This document shows, piece after piece, positions 10,294 through 20,007 of a DNA stretch of 64,000 bases (its first letter is position 1; the number at the start of each line of letters is the position of its first letter). Source of the DNA: Gammaproteobacteria bacterium (lineage in GTDB: Bacteria > Pseudomonadota > Gammaproteobacteria > Burkholderiales > Rhodocyclaceae); NCBI GenBank assembly GCA_029289235.1, contig JARFTZ010000052.1:145497-209496 (forward strand), given 5' to 3'. A program made the position numbers and the translations under genes. The notes beneath the pieces are model-generated. The model did no database searches, was not told the DNA's origin, and saw only the letters and a program-made list of their open reading frames with translations.

Positions 10294-11399
10294 TGGTGGA
10301 TACGCTGCATCAACTGTTGCCGGGATTCCTGATCCCGCATTTCGACTGGCTGATGCAATTGGGTCAGGATACGTTCGGGGGAATCTGGCCGGGCATGGTC
10401 ACGCTGGTGTGGACCGTTATCAAGATCATGCTGATCGTGGCTCCCCTGCTTCTGTGTGTGGCTTACACGACCTACGCTGAACGCAAGATCATCGGCGCCA
10501 TTCAGGTTCGCGTCGGTCCAAACCGCGTCGGGCCATGGGGACTCATTCAGCCCCTTGCCGACGGTTTAAAAGTTCTTCTGAAAGAGGTTGTTGTTCCCGC
10601 CAATGCCGATAAGGCCGTGTTCCTTCTGGCGCCGTTGTTTGCTTTTGCTCCGGCGCTTGTTGCGTGGGCGGTTATTCCGTTCAACGAGTTTCTGGTGCTG
10701 GCCAATGTCAACGCCAGCCTGCTTTTCATCATGGCGGTGACGTCAGTCAGCGTCTATGGAATCATTCTTGCAGGGTGGTCGCCGAATTCGAAATACGCGT
10801 TTCTTGGGTCGATGCGCGCCGCAGCGCAGATGATTTCATACGAAGTTGCGATGGGATTGTCGCTCGTCGTTGTGCTGATGGTGTCCAATAGCCTCAACCT
10901 TGTTGAGATTGTCAAAGTGCAGAGCCAGGGGCGTTTTGCCGACATGGGGCTGACTTTCCTCTCGTGGAACTGGCTCCCCCTGCTTCCGATGTTCGTTGTT
11001 TATATTATTTCGATCTTTGCGGAATGCAACCGTGCGCCGTTCGATCTTGCGGAAGGCGAGTCCGAAATCGTCGGTTATCACGTCGAGTACTCCGGGATGA
11101 GCTTTGCGGTCTTTCAGCTGGCGGAGTATTCAGCAATGCTGATGGGATGTACGTTGATCAGTTTGCTGTTCCTTGGCGGCTGGTCTTCCCCGGTGGGTTT
11201 TCTACCAGACAGCATTCTTTGGCTGTTCATCAAGATTTTCGCAGTGCTGACGCTTTTCTTCTGGGTTCGTGCGACATTTCCGCGTTATCGTTACGATCAG
11301 GTCATGCGGCTTGGATGGAAGGTCCTCATTCCCGTTTGTATGATTTGGCTGGCGGTCGTCGCCTGCTGGATGTTGTCACCGTGGAATATCTGGAAGTGA
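10290..11399 (+). CDS. nuoH: NADH:quinone oxidoreductase subunit H
   Basis: ND1-type membrane subunit (369 aa) that closes the quinone chamber and starts the proton path. About eight membrane segments are visible. The signatures are the loop [20 protein letters not shown] and, later, [20 protein letters not shown] with its cluster of acidic residues. Two adjacent ATG codons (10290 and 10293) are possible; the first overlaps the nuoG stop by 4 bp and is given here. NuoI starts 10 bp downstream. Confidence 0.95.
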   Translation: MMVDTLHQLLPGFLIPHFDWLMQLGQDTFGGIWPGMVTLVWTVIKIMLIVAPLLLCVAYTTYAERKIIGAIQVRVGPNRVGPWGLIQPLADGLKVLLKEVVVPANADKAVFLLAPLFAFAPALVAWAVIPFNEFLVLANVNASLLFIMAVTSVSVYGIILAGWSPNSKYAFLGSMRAAAQMISYEVAMGLSLVVVLMVSNSLNLVEIVKVQSQGRFADMGLTFLSWNWLPLLPMFVVYIISIFAECNRAPFDLAEGESEIVGYHVEYSGMSFAVFQLAEYSAMLMGCTLISLLFLGGWSSPVGFLPDSILWLFIKIFAVLTLFFWVRATFPRYRYDQVMRLGWKVLIPVCMIWLAVVACWMLSPWNIWK

Positions 11400-11409
11400 G
11401 AGACAATTC

Positions 11410-11898
11410 ATGGGATCAATGAGAGATATTCTTAACAGCCTTTTGCTCAAGGAGTTGTTGAAAGGCTTGGCGGTGACAGGGCGTCATATGTTCGCCCGGA
11501 AAATCACCGTGCAGTATCCCGAGGAAAAAACTCCGCAGGGTTTCCGTTTCCGCGGATTGCACGCGCTGCGTCGCTATCCGAACGGAGAAGAGCGTTGTAT
11601 CGCATGCAAGCTATGCGAGGCAGTCTGCCCCGCCATGGCAATTACCATCGAATCCGCACAGCGCGAAGACGGTTCTCGCCGGACGACTCGATATGATATT
11701 GATTTGAACAAGTGTATTTTTTGCGGGTTCTGTGAGGAGGCATGTCCGGTTGACGCCATAGTCGAGACTCGTGTCTTCGAGTATCACGGTGAAAAACAGA
11801 GTGACCTGTACTACACCAAGCCCATGTTGTTGGCCAACGGCGATCGGTACGAAGCGCAGATTGCCGCTGATCGTGAACTTGACTCGAAATACCGTTAA
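11410..11898 (+). CDS. nuoI: NADH:quinone oxidoreductase subunit I (2 x 4Fe-4S)
   Basis: The TYKY-type ferredoxin subunit (162 aa) carrying clusters N6a and N6b between NuoG and NuoB. Both CxxCxxCxxxCP motifs are intact: C63/C66/C69/C73 ([12 protein letters not shown]) and C102/C105/C108/C112 ([12 protein letters not shown]). The N-terminal amphipathic stretch and the YPEEK segment are typical. It lies 10 bp after nuoH and 14 bp before nuoJ. Confidence 0.97.
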   Translation: MGSMRDILNSLLLKELLKGLAVTGRHMFARKITVQYPEEKTPQGFRFRGLHALRRYPNGEERCIACKLCEAVCPAMAITIESAQREDGSRRTTRYDIDLNKCIFCGFCEEACPVDAIVETRVFEYHGEKQSDLYYTKPMLLANGDRYEAQIAADRELDSKYR

Positions 11899-11912
11899 CA
11901 GGCGCTGACGCG

Positions 11913-12515
11913 ATGGAATTCAGAACGTTCGTTTTCTATTTTCTTTCCGCAATTCTGGTGTTTGCGGCTTTGCGTGTCGTGACGCTGCGCAACCCGGTGC
12001 ATGCCGCACTCCATCTGGTTTTGGCTTTTTTCAGCGCAAGTGGAATCTGGATTCTGCTTCAGGCCGAGTTTTTGGCAATCGCACTGATTCTGGTTTATGT
12101 CGGCGCGGTCATGGTTCTGTTCCTGTTTGTCGTGATGCTGCTGGATATCAACCTCGACAGGCTTCGCGAAGGGTTCTGGAGTTATCTGCCGCTCGGTGCG
12201 ATCGTTGCGTTATTGATCGTTGCGGAGATGGGGTTGGTATTGGGCGGAATGTACTGGGGCATTCTTGAGGGAGACGTTCCTCAGGTCGAGGCGGGATTCA
12301 GCAATGTGCAGGCGGTTGGACGGTTGCTTTTCACAGAATATGTTTATCCCTTTGAATTGGCCTCGGTCGTGTTGCTGGTCGGAATTGTCGCTGCCACAGC
12401 GCTTACCCTCCGCGACAAGCGCAAGAGCAAGTCTCTCAGTCCGTCGGAACAAGTATTTGTCAAGGCGAAGGATCGCGTGCGCGTCTTGCAGATGCCTGCG
12501 GAAAAGAATGATTGA
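11913..12515 (+). CDS. nuoJ: NADH:quinone oxidoreductase subunit J
   Basis: ND6-type membrane subunit (200 aa) with five hydrophobic segments. The conserved third helix with LILVYVGAVMVLFLFVVMLL contains the pi-bulge region of this family. The C-terminal tail is charged and rich in Lys. A gap of 99 bp separates it from the nuoK start. Confidence 0.94.
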   Translation: MEFRTFVFYFLSAILVFAALRVVTLRNPVHAALHLVLAFFSASGIWILLQAEFLAIALILVYVGAVMVLFLFVVMLLDINLDRLREGFWSYLPLGAIVALLIVAEMGLVLGGMYWGILEGDVPQVEAGFSNVQAVGRLLFTEYVYPFELASVVLLVGIVAATALTLRDKRKSKSLSPSEQVFVKAKDRVRVLQMPAEKND

Positions 12516-12614
12516 GTTGTCAGAAGATCGTCGTGTGGCGTTGATTTGTGGATTGAATGGAGTTTCGCGAATGCAGTCCGGTTGCTGCTTACGGAGACCG
12601 ATCAGGGAGGCATC

Positions 12615-12920
12615 TTGTTAACACTGTCCCACTATTTGATACTGGCGGCGATTCTTTTTGCAATCAGCATTGTCGGCATTTTTCTCAATCGGAAAAATCT
12701 GATCATCATCCTGATGTCCATTGAGTTGATGCTGCTTTCCGTCAACATCAATTTCATCGCTTTTTCACATTACCTGCAGGATCTTGCGGGGCAAGTATTC
12801 GTGTTTTTCATCTTGACCGTGGCTGCGGCTGAATCGGCAATTGGACTGGCGATTCTCGTCGTGCTGTTCCGTAACCTGAAGACCATCCATGTGGATGATC
12901 TGGATAGCCTGAAGGGCTGA
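12615..12920 (+). CDS. nuoK: NADH:quinone oxidoreductase subunit K
   Basis: ND4L-type membrane subunit with three helices. The frame is open back to 12546, but only a start at TTG 12615 gives the family length (101 aa; E. coli 100 aa) and N-terminus. GGGAGG at 12605-12610 lies 4 bp before that TTG and supports it. The two buried proton-path glutamates are E37 in [11 protein letters not shown] and E73 in AAAESAIGL, equivalent to E. coli E36 and E72. nuoL starts 2 bp after the stop. Confidence 0.93.
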   Translation: MLTLSHYLILAAILFAISIVGIFLNRKNLIIILMSIELMLLSVNINFIAFSHYLQDLAGQVFVFFILTVAAAESAIGLAILVVLFRNLKTIHVDDLDSLKG

Positions 12921-12922
12921 AA

Positions 12923-14980
12923 ATGGATATGCAAAAGGTCTATCTTCTTGTCCCTTTGGCGCCCCTTCTTGGTGCGATAGTTGCCGGGCTCTTCTGTCGG
13001 CTGATTCCCCGTTGGCTGGCTCATTCGGTCACGATTGCAGGCGTAGCCATTTCATTCCTTGCTTCCGTTTATATCTTCAAGGATGTCGCTGCAGGCAATA
13101 TGTTTAACGGTCCCGTGTATCAGTGGCTTTCATCGGGCGACTACAAGTTTGAGGTTGGATTCCTGATTGACTCCTTGACTGTCACGATGATGTTGGTTGT
13201 CACTTTCGTGTCGCTGATGGTGCACATCTACACAATCGGCTATATGCGTGATGACCCCGGATATAGCCGGTTTTTTAGCTATATCTCGTTATTTACGTTT
13301 TCGATGCTGATGCTCGTGATGAGCAACAATTTCATGCAGTTGTTTTTCGGCTGGGAGGCGGTCGGTCTTGTTTCGTATCTGCTGATCGGTTTCTGGTACA
13401 CCCGGCCCACCGCGATTTTCGCGAACATGAAGGCATTTCTGGTTAATCGGGTTGGTGACTTCGGATTCATTCTCGGCATCGGTTTGATCCTGGCTCATTT
13501 CGGTACGCTGGACTACCAAGCGGTGTTCGGCGAAGCGAAGAATCTTGCCGATGCGAGCATCACCTTAATCCCCGGTGTGGGATGGGGTACGGTGTCGCTG
13601 CTGAGTGCTACCTGCATTCTTCTTTTCATTGGCGCAATGGGGAAATCAGCGCAGGTGCCACTTCATGTTTGGCTTCCGGATTCGATGGAAGGCCCGACCC
13701 CGATCTCCGCGCTCATTCATGCTGCAACCATGGTTACCGCCGGCATCTTCATGGTTTCTCGCATGTCACCCCTGTTCGAACTATCCGATACGGCCTTGTC
13801 CTTCGTTATCGTCATTGGTTCGATTACGGCTCTTTTCATGGGCTTCCTCGGCATCATCCAGAATGACATCAAACGGGTTGTTGCCTATTCGACGCTGTCG
13901 CAGCTCGGTTATATGACAGTAGCGCTGGGGGCATCCGCTTATTCCGCAGCAATTTTCCATTTGATGACGCATGCCTTTTTCAAGGCGTTGCTGTTTCTGG
14001 CGGCTGGGTCGGTCATCATCGGCATGCACCACGATCAGGATATTCGCAATATGGGTGGGTTGCGGAAGTACATGCCGGTTACCTGGCTGACATCACTGAT
14101 CGGATCGCTTGCGCTTATTGGGACTCCATTCTTTGCCGGCTTTTACTCGAAAGACTCGATCATCGAGGCGGTCAAGCTTTCCCAGATTCCCGGATCAGGG
14201 TTTGCGTACTTCTCCGTAATGGCAGGGGTCTTCATCACCGCTTTCTATTCGTTCCGGATGTACTTTTTGGTGTTTCACGGCAAGGAGCGTTTTGGCCTGG
14301 AGCATGCCAACCATGCCGATCCCGGAGAAGACGCGCATGATGGCGATCATGACGATGAGGAAGTTGCCCCGGATCATCACCACGGTCTGGCTCCCGGACA
14401 GAAACCACACGAAACGCCCTGGGTTGTCACTCTGCCCTTAGTGCTTTTGGCGGTTCCTTCCATATTTCTGGGCTATGTGGCGATCGAATCGATGCTGTTT
14501 GGCGATTTCTTCAAGGGGGTGATTTTCGTCAATACGGAAGCCCACCCGGGAATGACAGAGTTGTCACACCACTTTCACGGCGCCTTCGCTATGGCGATAC
14601 ACGCGTTCAGTACCCCTGTTTTCTGGCTGGCTGTCGCCGGAGTGGTGTTGGCATGGTTCCTCTATCTTCGGCAACCGCAAATTCCCGCAGCGATCAAGTC
14701 CGCCTGTGGCCCCCTGTATACCGTGATGGAAAACAAGTATTACTTCGACAAATTCAATGAAGCGGTTCTCGCAAAGGGGGCTCGCCTGCTGGGGCAAGGT
14801 TTGTGGAAAGGCGGCGACGTTGGTGTCATTGATGGCTTGATCGTCGGAGGGGCCGTACGAGTTGTTGGCTGGACGGCTGCCCTTTTACGTTTGTTCCAGA
14901 CCGGACACATTTACCACTATGCCTTCACGATGATTTTTGGTGTTTGCGCGCTGCTTTCTTTCTGGCTCTTGCGCGCCTGA
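12923..14980 (+). CDS. nuoL: NADH:quinone oxidoreductase subunit L
   Basis: Distal antiporter-like proton-pumping subunit (685 aa) with the long lateral helix at the C-terminus. Conserved segments include LFFGWEAVGLVSYLLIGFW (the essential glutamate helix), GAMGKSAQVPLHVWLPDSME and ALIHAATMVTAGIFM. A His/Asp-rich hydrophilic loop of about 35 residues lies at about residues 460-497, before GLAPGQKPHETPW. A second ATG 6 bp downstream is also possible as start. It sits 2 bp after nuoK. Confidence 0.96.
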   Translation: MDMQKVYLLVPLAPLLGAIVAGLFCRLIPRWLAHSVTIAGVAISFLASVYIFKDVAAGNMFNGPVYQWLSSGDYKFEVGFLIDSLTVTMMLVVTFVSLMVHIYTIGYMRDDPGYSRFFSYISLFTFSMLMLVMSNNFMQLFFGWEAVGLVSYLLIGFWYTRPTAIFANMKAFLVNRVGDFGFILGIGLILAHFGTLDYQAVFGEAKNLADASITLIPGVGWGTVSLLSATCILLFIGAMGKSAQVPLHVWLPDSMEGPTPISALIHAATMVTAGIFMVSRMSPLFELSDTALSFVIVIGSITALFMGFLGIIQNDIKRVVAYSTLSQLGYMTVALGASAYSAAIFHLMTHAFFKALLFLAAGSVIIGMHHDQDIRNMGGLRKYMPVTWLTSLIGSLALIGTPFFAGFYSKDSIIEAVKLSQIPGSGFAYFSVMAGVFITAFYSFRMYFLVFHGKERFGLEHANHADPGEDAHDGDHDDEEVAPDHHHGLAPGQKPHETPWVVTLPLVLLAVPSIFLGYVAIESMLFGDFFKGVIFVNTEAHPGMTELSHHFHGAFAMAIHAFSTPVFWLAVAGVVLAWFLYLRQPQIPAAIKSACGPLYTVMENKYYFDKFNEAVLAKGARLLGQGLWKGGDVGVIDGLIVGGAVRVVGWTAALLRLFQTGHIYHYAFTMIFGVCALLSFWLLRA

Positions 14981-15003
14981 ACCGAACAACGACTGGAAAC
15001 AAA

Positions 15004-16485
15004 ATGTCAGGATTGCCGCTTCTTTCGCTAGCCATCTGGGTGCCGATTCTCTCCGGTCTTGTCGTCCTGTTGACAGGTGCGGATCGCAATGCGCCACTGG
15101 CGCGCATGCTCGCGTTGATCGGCGCCATAGCAGGGCTTGTCGTTGCATTGCCACTGTATTCCGGATTCGATACGACCACGCCGGCGATGCAGTTCGTCGA
15201 ATTATCACCCTGGATAAGCCGCTTCAATGTCAATTACCACTTGGGCGTCGATGGCATATCGATGCTTTTTGTCATTCTGAACAGCTTTATCACGGTCATC
15301 GTCATTCTGGCCGGATGGAGAGTCATTGGAAGCCAGGTCGCTCAATACAATGCCGGCTTCCTGATCATGTCGGGCCTGCTCAACGGCATCTTCTCCGCGC
15401 TCGATGCAATGTTGTTCTATGTGTTTTTCGAGGCTTCGCTGATTCCTCTCTATATCATCATCGGCGTATGGGGCGGGCCGCGCAGGGTCTATGCCGCGTT
15501 CAAGTTTTTCCTTTTCACCTTGATGGGGTCTTTGCTGTTCCTGATTTCGCTGATTTACCTTTTTCTGAATTCCGGCAGCTTCGCGATACAGGACTGGCAT
15601 CAATTGCCGCTGTCTTTGGCCGCCCAAAAATGGATCTTCCTGGCTTTCCTGGCGGCGTTTGCAGTGAAGGTGCCAATGTGGCCGGTACACACATGGTTGC
15701 CTGATGCACACGTCGAGGCCCCGACGGGGGGGTCTATTGTCCTTGCCGCTATCGCATTGAAACTCGGGGCTTACGGATTCCTCCGTTTTTCACTGCCCAT
15801 TGCGCCAGACGCCTCGCATGAGTTCTCCGGGTTGATCCTGGCCTTGTCATTGATTGCGGTGGTTTATATCGGCTTCGTTGCCTTGGTGCAGGTCGACATG
15901 AAAAAGCTGGTGGCCTATTCGTCGATCGCCCACATGGGTTTTGTCACACTCGGCTTCTTCATTTTCAGCCCGATGGGCGTGGAGGGGGCGCTGGTTCAGA
16001 TGGTTTCGCACGGATTTGTTGCCGGTGCAATGTTCTTTTGCATCGGCGTGATGTATGACCGGGTGCATTCGCGTTTGATTGCAGACTACGGTGGCGTGGT
16101 CAACAGGATGCCGAAATTCGCAACCTTCTTCATGTTGTTTGCCATGGCCAACGCCGGTCTTCCCGGAACATCCGGTTTTGTTGGTGAGTTCATGGTTATC
16201 CTGGCTTCCGTCAAGTTCAATTTCTGGGTTGCATTTGCGGCTGCTTCGACGATGATTCTCGGTGCCGCCTATACCCTCTGGATGTACAAGCGTGTGGTTT
16301 TCGGTGCGGTAGGAAACCGCCATGTCTCTGAATTAACAGATATCTCCGCGCGAGAATTCCTGATCCTCGCGTTGTTGGCACTTGGCGCACTTGGCATGGG
16401 CCTGTATCCGCAGCCTTTCACGGAGGTTATGCACAGCTCGGTAGATGAGTTGTTGCGTCACGTCTCCATAAGCAAGATTCAATAA
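15004..16485 (+). CDS. nuoM: NADH:quinone oxidoreductase subunit M
   Basis: Second antiporter-like proton-pumping subunit (493 aa, about 14 membrane helices). Signatures are FYVFFEASLIPLYIIIGVWG with the key glutamate, FAVKVPMWPVHTWLPDAH with the key lysine, and APTGGSIVLAAIALKLGAYG. The frame extends upstream into nuoL (to 14944), but that would add a poorly hydrophobic leader; ATG 15004 with a GGAAAC ribosome site gives the expected start MSGLPLLSLAIW. Confidence 0.96.
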   Translation: MSGLPLLSLAIWVPILSGLVVLLTGADRNAPLARMLALIGAIAGLVVALPLYSGFDTTTPAMQFVELSPWISRFNVNYHLGVDGISMLFVILNSFITVIVILAGWRVIGSQVAQYNAGFLIMSGLLNGIFSALDAMLFYVFFEASLIPLYIIIGVWGGPRRVYAAFKFFLFTLMGSLLFLISLIYLFLNSGSFAIQDWHQLPLSLAAQKWIFLAFLAAFAVKVPMWPVHTWLPDAHVEAPTGGSIVLAAIALKLGAYGFLRFSLPIAPDASHEFSGLILALSLIAVVYIGFVALVQVDMKKLVAYSSIAHMGFVTLGFFIFSPMGVEGALVQMVSHGFVAGAMFFCIGVMYDRVHSRLIADYGGVVNRMPKFATFFMLFAMANAGLPGTSGFVGEFMVILASVKFNFWVAFAAASTMILGAAYTLWMYKRVVFGAVGNRHVSELTDISAREFLILALLALGALGMGLYPQPFTEVMHSSVDELLRHVSISKIQ

Positions 16486-16497
16486 TTGGTATCCGCT

Positions 16498-17997
16498 ATG
16501 ACGCTTGCAGAAATGCAATTTGTTTTGCCCGAACTGCGCATCGCCAGCGCCGAAATATTCGTGCTGGCGATGACCTGCTTGATTTTGATCGTTGATCTTT
16601 TTGTCAAGGACAAGAGAAGAACGCTCGTCTATGTCTTGACGCAGTTGACGCTTGTTGGCGCGGCCGCTACCACGATGGCTGTGAGTACCGGTGATATCTC
16701 GTACACCTTCAGCAATATGTTTGTCAGCGATTCCATGGGGGACACGCTGAAGCTTATGGTGTATCTGAGCGTGTTCGCAGTGCTGCTCTATTCTCGGACG
16801 TACGTTCTGGATCGACCGCAGATGGCGAAGGGCGAGTTCTATGTATTGAGCCTGTTTGCCACCCTTGGAATGATGGTAATGGTTTCTGCCAACCATTTTC
16901 TTACGGTCTATATCGGCATCGAACTGCTGTCGCTGTCGTTGTATGCCATGGTGGGGATGAACCGCGACTCTATCCCGTCGACGGAAGCCTCAATGAAATA
17001 TTTCGTCCTGGGCGCTTTGGCGTCCGGTCTCTTGCTGTACGGTATGTCGATGGTCTATGGAGCAACCGGCACGCTCGAGATTTCAACGCTTTCGGCCGGT
17101 TTGCTGGAGGGGCAGGGAAACGGGATCATTCTCGCCTTCGGGCTTGTTTTCCTGGTTTCGGGAATCGCCTTCAAGCTCGGTGTCGTTCCGTTCCACATGT
17201 GGATTCCCGATGTTTATCATGGCGCGCCAACGGCTGTTACGTTGTTCATCGCTTCCGCGCCCAAACTCGCTGCGTTTGCTGTCGTGATTCGGGTTCTCGT
17301 AAACGGCCTCATCGTTGCATCGCACGATTGGCAAATCATGCTGCTCGTGCTTTCGGTTCTATCGATGGCTGTGGGTAATTTCGCCGCTGTTGCGCAGACG
17401 AATATCAAGCGGATGCTGGCCTATTCCGCTATTTCGCACATGGGGTTCATGTTGCTCGGAATGGCGACGGGGGTCATCGGACGTGACGCGCAATTTGTCG
17501 TCAACGCGTATAGCTCGTCGATGTTTTATGTTGTGACCTACGTACTTTCCAGTCTCGGGGCGTTTGGAACCATTCTGCTGCTTTCCAGGGCGGGATTCGA
17601 AGCAGAGGAAATAAGCGACTTTTCCGGACTGAACAAGCGCAATTCGTGGTATGCGGCAATCATGATGATGATGATGTTCTCGATGGCCGGCATTCCGTTT
17701 TTTGTCGGATTCTTCGCCAAGTTTTCGGTCTTGCAGGCTGTTGTGGTGGCCGGACACCTTTGGCTTGCGCTGGCTGCCGTGTTTTTCTCCCTGGTCGGTG
17801 CGTATTATTATCTCCGCGTCGTAAAAGTCATGTATTTTGACCCACCGGCAGATAACACTCCAATCAAGGCGCCGGGCGAAGTTAAATTGTTGATGTCGGC
17901 GAATGGGCTTGCGGTTGCTCTGATTGGAATCTCGCCCAACGCGCTGATGATTCTTTGTGCGACGAGTCTGAACGATTCGATCTCATTCTTCCGATAG
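16498..17997 (+). CDS. nuoN: NADH:quinone oxidoreductase subunit N
   Basis: Third antiporter-like subunit (499 aa) and last gene of the nuo cluster. Signatures are [16 protein letters not shown] (glutamate helix), [20 protein letters not shown] (lysine helix) and [18 protein letters not shown]. The frame could begin at TTG 16486, immediately after the nuoM stop, but ATG 16498 is chosen as the stronger start. A terminator hairpin follows within 25 bp, marking the operon end. Confidence 0.96.
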   Translation: MTLAEMQFVLPELRIASAEIFVLAMTCLILIVDLFVKDKRRTLVYVLTQLTLVGAAATTMAVSTGDISYTFSNMFVSDSMGDTLKLMVYLSVFAVLLYSRTYVLDRPQMAKGEFYVLSLFATLGMMVMVSANHFLTVYIGIELLSLSLYAMVGMNRDSIPSTEASMKYFVLGALASGLLLYGMSMVYGATGTLEISTLSAGLLEGQGNGIILAFGLVFLVSGIAFKLGVVPFHMWIPDVYHGAPTAVTLFIASAPKLAAFAVVIRVLVNGLIVASHDWQIMLLVLSVLSMAVGNFAAVAQTNIKRMLAYSAISHMGFMLLGMATGVIGRDAQFVVNAYSSSMFYVVTYVLSSLGAFGTILLLSRAGFEAEEISDFSGLNKRNSWYAAIMMMMMFSMAGIPFFVGFFAKFSVLQAVVVAGHLWLALAAVFFSLVGAYYYLRVVKVMYFDPPADNTPIKAPGEVKLLMSANGLAVALIGISPNALMILCATSLNDSISFFR

Positions 17998-18018
17998 TCC
18001 GGTCGTTTCAATTTTTTC

Positions 18019-18048
18019 GCGCCCCGCAAGATCGGGGCGCTTTCGTTT
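18019..18048 (+). terminator. Rho-independent terminator of the nuo operon
   Basis: Perfect 8-bp GC-rich stem GCGCCCCG-caagat-CGGGGCGC (18019-18040) followed by TTTCGTTT, 21 bp after the nuoN stop. The opposite flank has a T-run rather than an A-run, so it is mainly a + strand terminator. Confidence 0.88.
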
Positions 18049-18064
18049 ACGGGAGCGTTTATCA

Positions 18065-18634
18065 ATGGAATTCGACCAGAAGTCCGATTTGCATTTGCGT
18101 GAAACAGCGGTGGAGTGTTCCGAGGTTTTTCGGGGGCGTCTTCTCGACGTCCGGCTTGACCATGTGCGTTTGCCGAGTGGCGCTGTCTCGACGCGGGAAT
18201 ACATCAAGCATCAAGGCGCTGTTGTGATCATTCCCGTACTCGACAATGGTGAATTGATCTTTGAAAGACAATTCCGTTATCCGGTTGGGGAGGTATTCAT
18301 TGAATTTCCCGCCGGAAAAATCGATCCTGGTGAATCCATAGAGGAAACCGGGAAACGGGAATTGCTGGAGGAAACCGGTTTTGTTGCGAGTAGTTGGCGC
18401 TATCTGGGGGTGCTGCATCCTTGTGTCGGGTACTCAAACGAGAGAATCGAAGTGTTTCTGGCGCGGGGGCTGATACGCCAGGGAGAGCAGAAACTTGATC
18501 ATGGAGAGCACCTCGATGTATTCAGCATGAGCTTGAGCGATGCGGTGGAGGCCGTTCGATCAGGAGCGATTACCGATGCCAAGACCATTTCGGCGATTTT
18601 CTGGGCAGAAAAAGTGCTTATGAGTCATTGGTAA
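18065..18634 (+). CDS. Nudix hydrolase, ADP-ribose pyrophosphatase type
   Basis: Hydrolyses a nucleoside diphosphate linked to another group; the layout best fits ADP-ribose pyrophosphatase (NudF-like). The Nudix box is complete at residues 84-106: G84, E90, then R98-E99 and E102-E103 and G105 in REL-LEETG. The stretch upstream (IKHQGAVVIIPVLDNGELIFERQFRYP) and GLIRQGEQKLDHGEHLDV downstream are typical of this subgroup. Length 189 aa. It follows the nuo terminator, so it probably has its own promoter. The exact substrate is inferred. Confidence 0.88.
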   Translation: MEFDQKSDLHLRETAVECSEVFRGRLLDVRLDHVRLPSGAVSTREYIKHQGAVVIIPVLDNGELIFERQFRYPVGEVFIEFPAGKIDPGESIEETGKRELLEETGFVASSWRYLGVLHPCVGYSNERIEVFLARGLIRQGEQKLDHGEHLDVFSMSLSDAVEAVRSGAITDAKTISAIFWAEKVLMSHW

Positions 18635-18691
18635 TTTGCCTGAAGCGCAATCCTGATTTGAGCCCTTCCAGAAACTATCTGCTATCATTGA

Positions 18692-18711
18692 TACTGTATT
18701 TATATACAGTA
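18692..18711. promoter_or_regulatory. LexA operator (SOS box) upstream of lexA
   Basis: The core CTGTATTTATATACAG (18694-18709) matches the E. coli consensus CTG(TA)5CAG at 15 of 16 positions and is embedded in the extended TACTGT...ACAGTA palindrome. It is 47 bp before the lexA start codon and implies autoregulation. The wing helix of the encoded LexA is of E. coli type, consistent with this box. Confidence 0.9.
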
Positions 18712-18758
18712 TTTCGTTGCTTTGACGCGTGTTGATACGGATAGCTTCGGGGGTGGGG

Positions 18759-19361
18759 ATGGCGAAAGTAACTGCTCGGCAGCAAGAGATTCTCGAGTTC
18801 ATCCAGAACTCGATTGAAGTTCTGGGAGCACCGCCTACGCGAGCGGAAATAGCGAATGCCTTTGGCTTTTCGTCAAATAATGCCGCCGAAGAGCATCTCA
18901 AGGCTCTCGCAAAGAAGGGGGTAATAGTCCTCGAACCGGGGGCTGCGCGGGGAATCCGTTTGGTTGAACAACTCGGACTCCCGTTGGTTGGCAGCGTAGC
19001 GGCCGGGAGTCCTGTTCTTGCGTTGGAAAATGTTCAGGCGCGCTATGCGCTTGATTCAACCTTGTTCAAACCTAAAGCGGATTTCCTTCTCCGGGTACGA
19101 GGACTGTCGATGCTGAATGCCGGCATCCTCGACGGTGATCTGGTAGCTGTTCACCGTTGTTGTGAAGCGCGCAACGGGCAGGTTGTGGTTGCGCGGCTTG
19201 ACGGCGAGGTGACCGTTAAGCGTTTTCGGAATCATGGAACGCATGTCGAGTTGATTGCCGAAAACCCCGATTTTTCGCCAATCCTTGTTGACGTTCGTGA
19301 GAGCCCACTTGAGATTGAAGGTGTAGTTGTCGGATTGATCCGCTGCAGCGAGGGGATATAG
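18759..19361 (+). CDS. lexA: SOS response repressor LexA
   Basis: Represses SOS genes and cleaves itself when RecA filaments form on damaged DNA. The 200-aa product has the winged-helix domain with [20 protein letters not shown] (residues 25-44), almost as in E. coli, and [11 protein letters not shown]. The cleavage bond is A82-G83 in VGSVAAGSP. The catalytic dyad is S117 (RGLSM) and K154 (VTVKRF), close to E. coli S119 and K156. The frame is open to 18729, but ATG 18759 with GGGGTGGGG upstream gives the standard [12 protein letters not shown]. It meets the convergent ankyrin gene 4 bp past its stop. Confidence 0.96.
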   Translation: MAKVTARQQEILEFIQNSIEVLGAPPTRAEIANAFGFSSNNAAEEHLKALAKKGVIVLEPGAARGIRLVEQLGLPLVGSVAAGSPVLALENVQARYALDSTLFKPKADFLLRVRGLSMLNAGILDGDLVAVHRCCEARNGQVVVARLDGEVTVKRFRNHGTHVELIAENPDFSPILVDVRESPLEIEGVVVGLIRCSEGI

Positions 19362-19365
19362 CGAC

Positions 19366-20007
19366 CTATCTCATCCGTGCATCCTGCGACTGGTGCGTTT
19401 TTTTCGGAGTCATCTGTTCAAGCACCGAAGTCGTTTGCGGGTGGTAGTTTTTTTTCGCGTAGTAAAGAGGGGTTTTTCCATCAAGATCCTTTTGGTTCGG
19501 GTTAGCCCCTTGTTCGATCAGAAACCGGGTCAGTCGAGGCTGCCCGGTTGCCGCCGAGAGGTGGAGGGCGGTCTGACCGGATTCTGTCTGCGTGTGGATG
19601 TTCGCCTGTTTCTCCAAAAGCAATTGAACGCTTTGACGTCGCCCTGAAATTACGGCGGCATGAAGCGGAGTCATCCCAATGTGGTCTTTCGCATCGACTT
19701 CTGCGCCGTTTTCAATAAGGAATGCAATGGTTTTTGTGCGTCCATAGAAAGCGGCGAGATGAAGAGGTGTTCGATCGAGCGCGTCCTTGCTGTTGATGTT
19801 TGCGCCCGAGGCGACAATTCGTTGAGTTTCCTTGAAATCGCCGCGAATGACCGCGTTGGACAAAGCGGGTTCTGCGATCGGGAAGTGGCCGTTCATTACC
19901 AGCGGTTCTGCTTCCGGCGGAGGGGGAACTGCTTTCCTGTCACATCCCGAGGAAAAAAGGAAGATGCTTGTGGCGAGCACGACCGACAAGCATCTCCAGA
20001 ATGACAT
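19366..20007 (-). CDS. Ankyrin-repeat lipoprotein
   Basis: Probable envelope-anchored protein-interaction module of 213 aa; no enzymatic domain is visible. From ATG 20007 the N-terminus is a lipoprotein signal: MSFWRC, a hydrophobic run, then FSSGC, where the Cys would be lipidated. About four ankyrin repeats follow, each with the TPLHLAA-type helix turn (TPLHLAAFYGR, TPLHAAVISGR, TALHLSAATGQ, TPLYYAKKN). The frame is open to 20127 with other starts at 20124 and 20058; these would bury the signal peptide and are less likely. The partner protein is unknown. Confidence 0.8.
   Translation of the reverse strand: MSFWRCLSVVLATSIFLFSSGCDRKAVPPPPEAEPLVMNGHFPIAEPALSNAVIRGDFKETQRIVASGANINSKDALDRTPLHLAAFYGRTKTIAFLIENGAEVDAKDHIGMTPLHAAVISGRRQSVQLLLEKQANIHTQTESGQTALHLSAATGQPRLTRFLIEQGANPNQKDLDGKTPLYYAKKNYHPQTTSVLEQMTPKKTHQSQDARMR

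Noticed and set aside
12546..12614. An N-terminal extension of NuoK of 23 residues.
   Set aside because: NuoK is about 100 aa throughout the family; the extension is not hydrophobic in the right pattern, and GGGAGG sits directly before TTG 12615.
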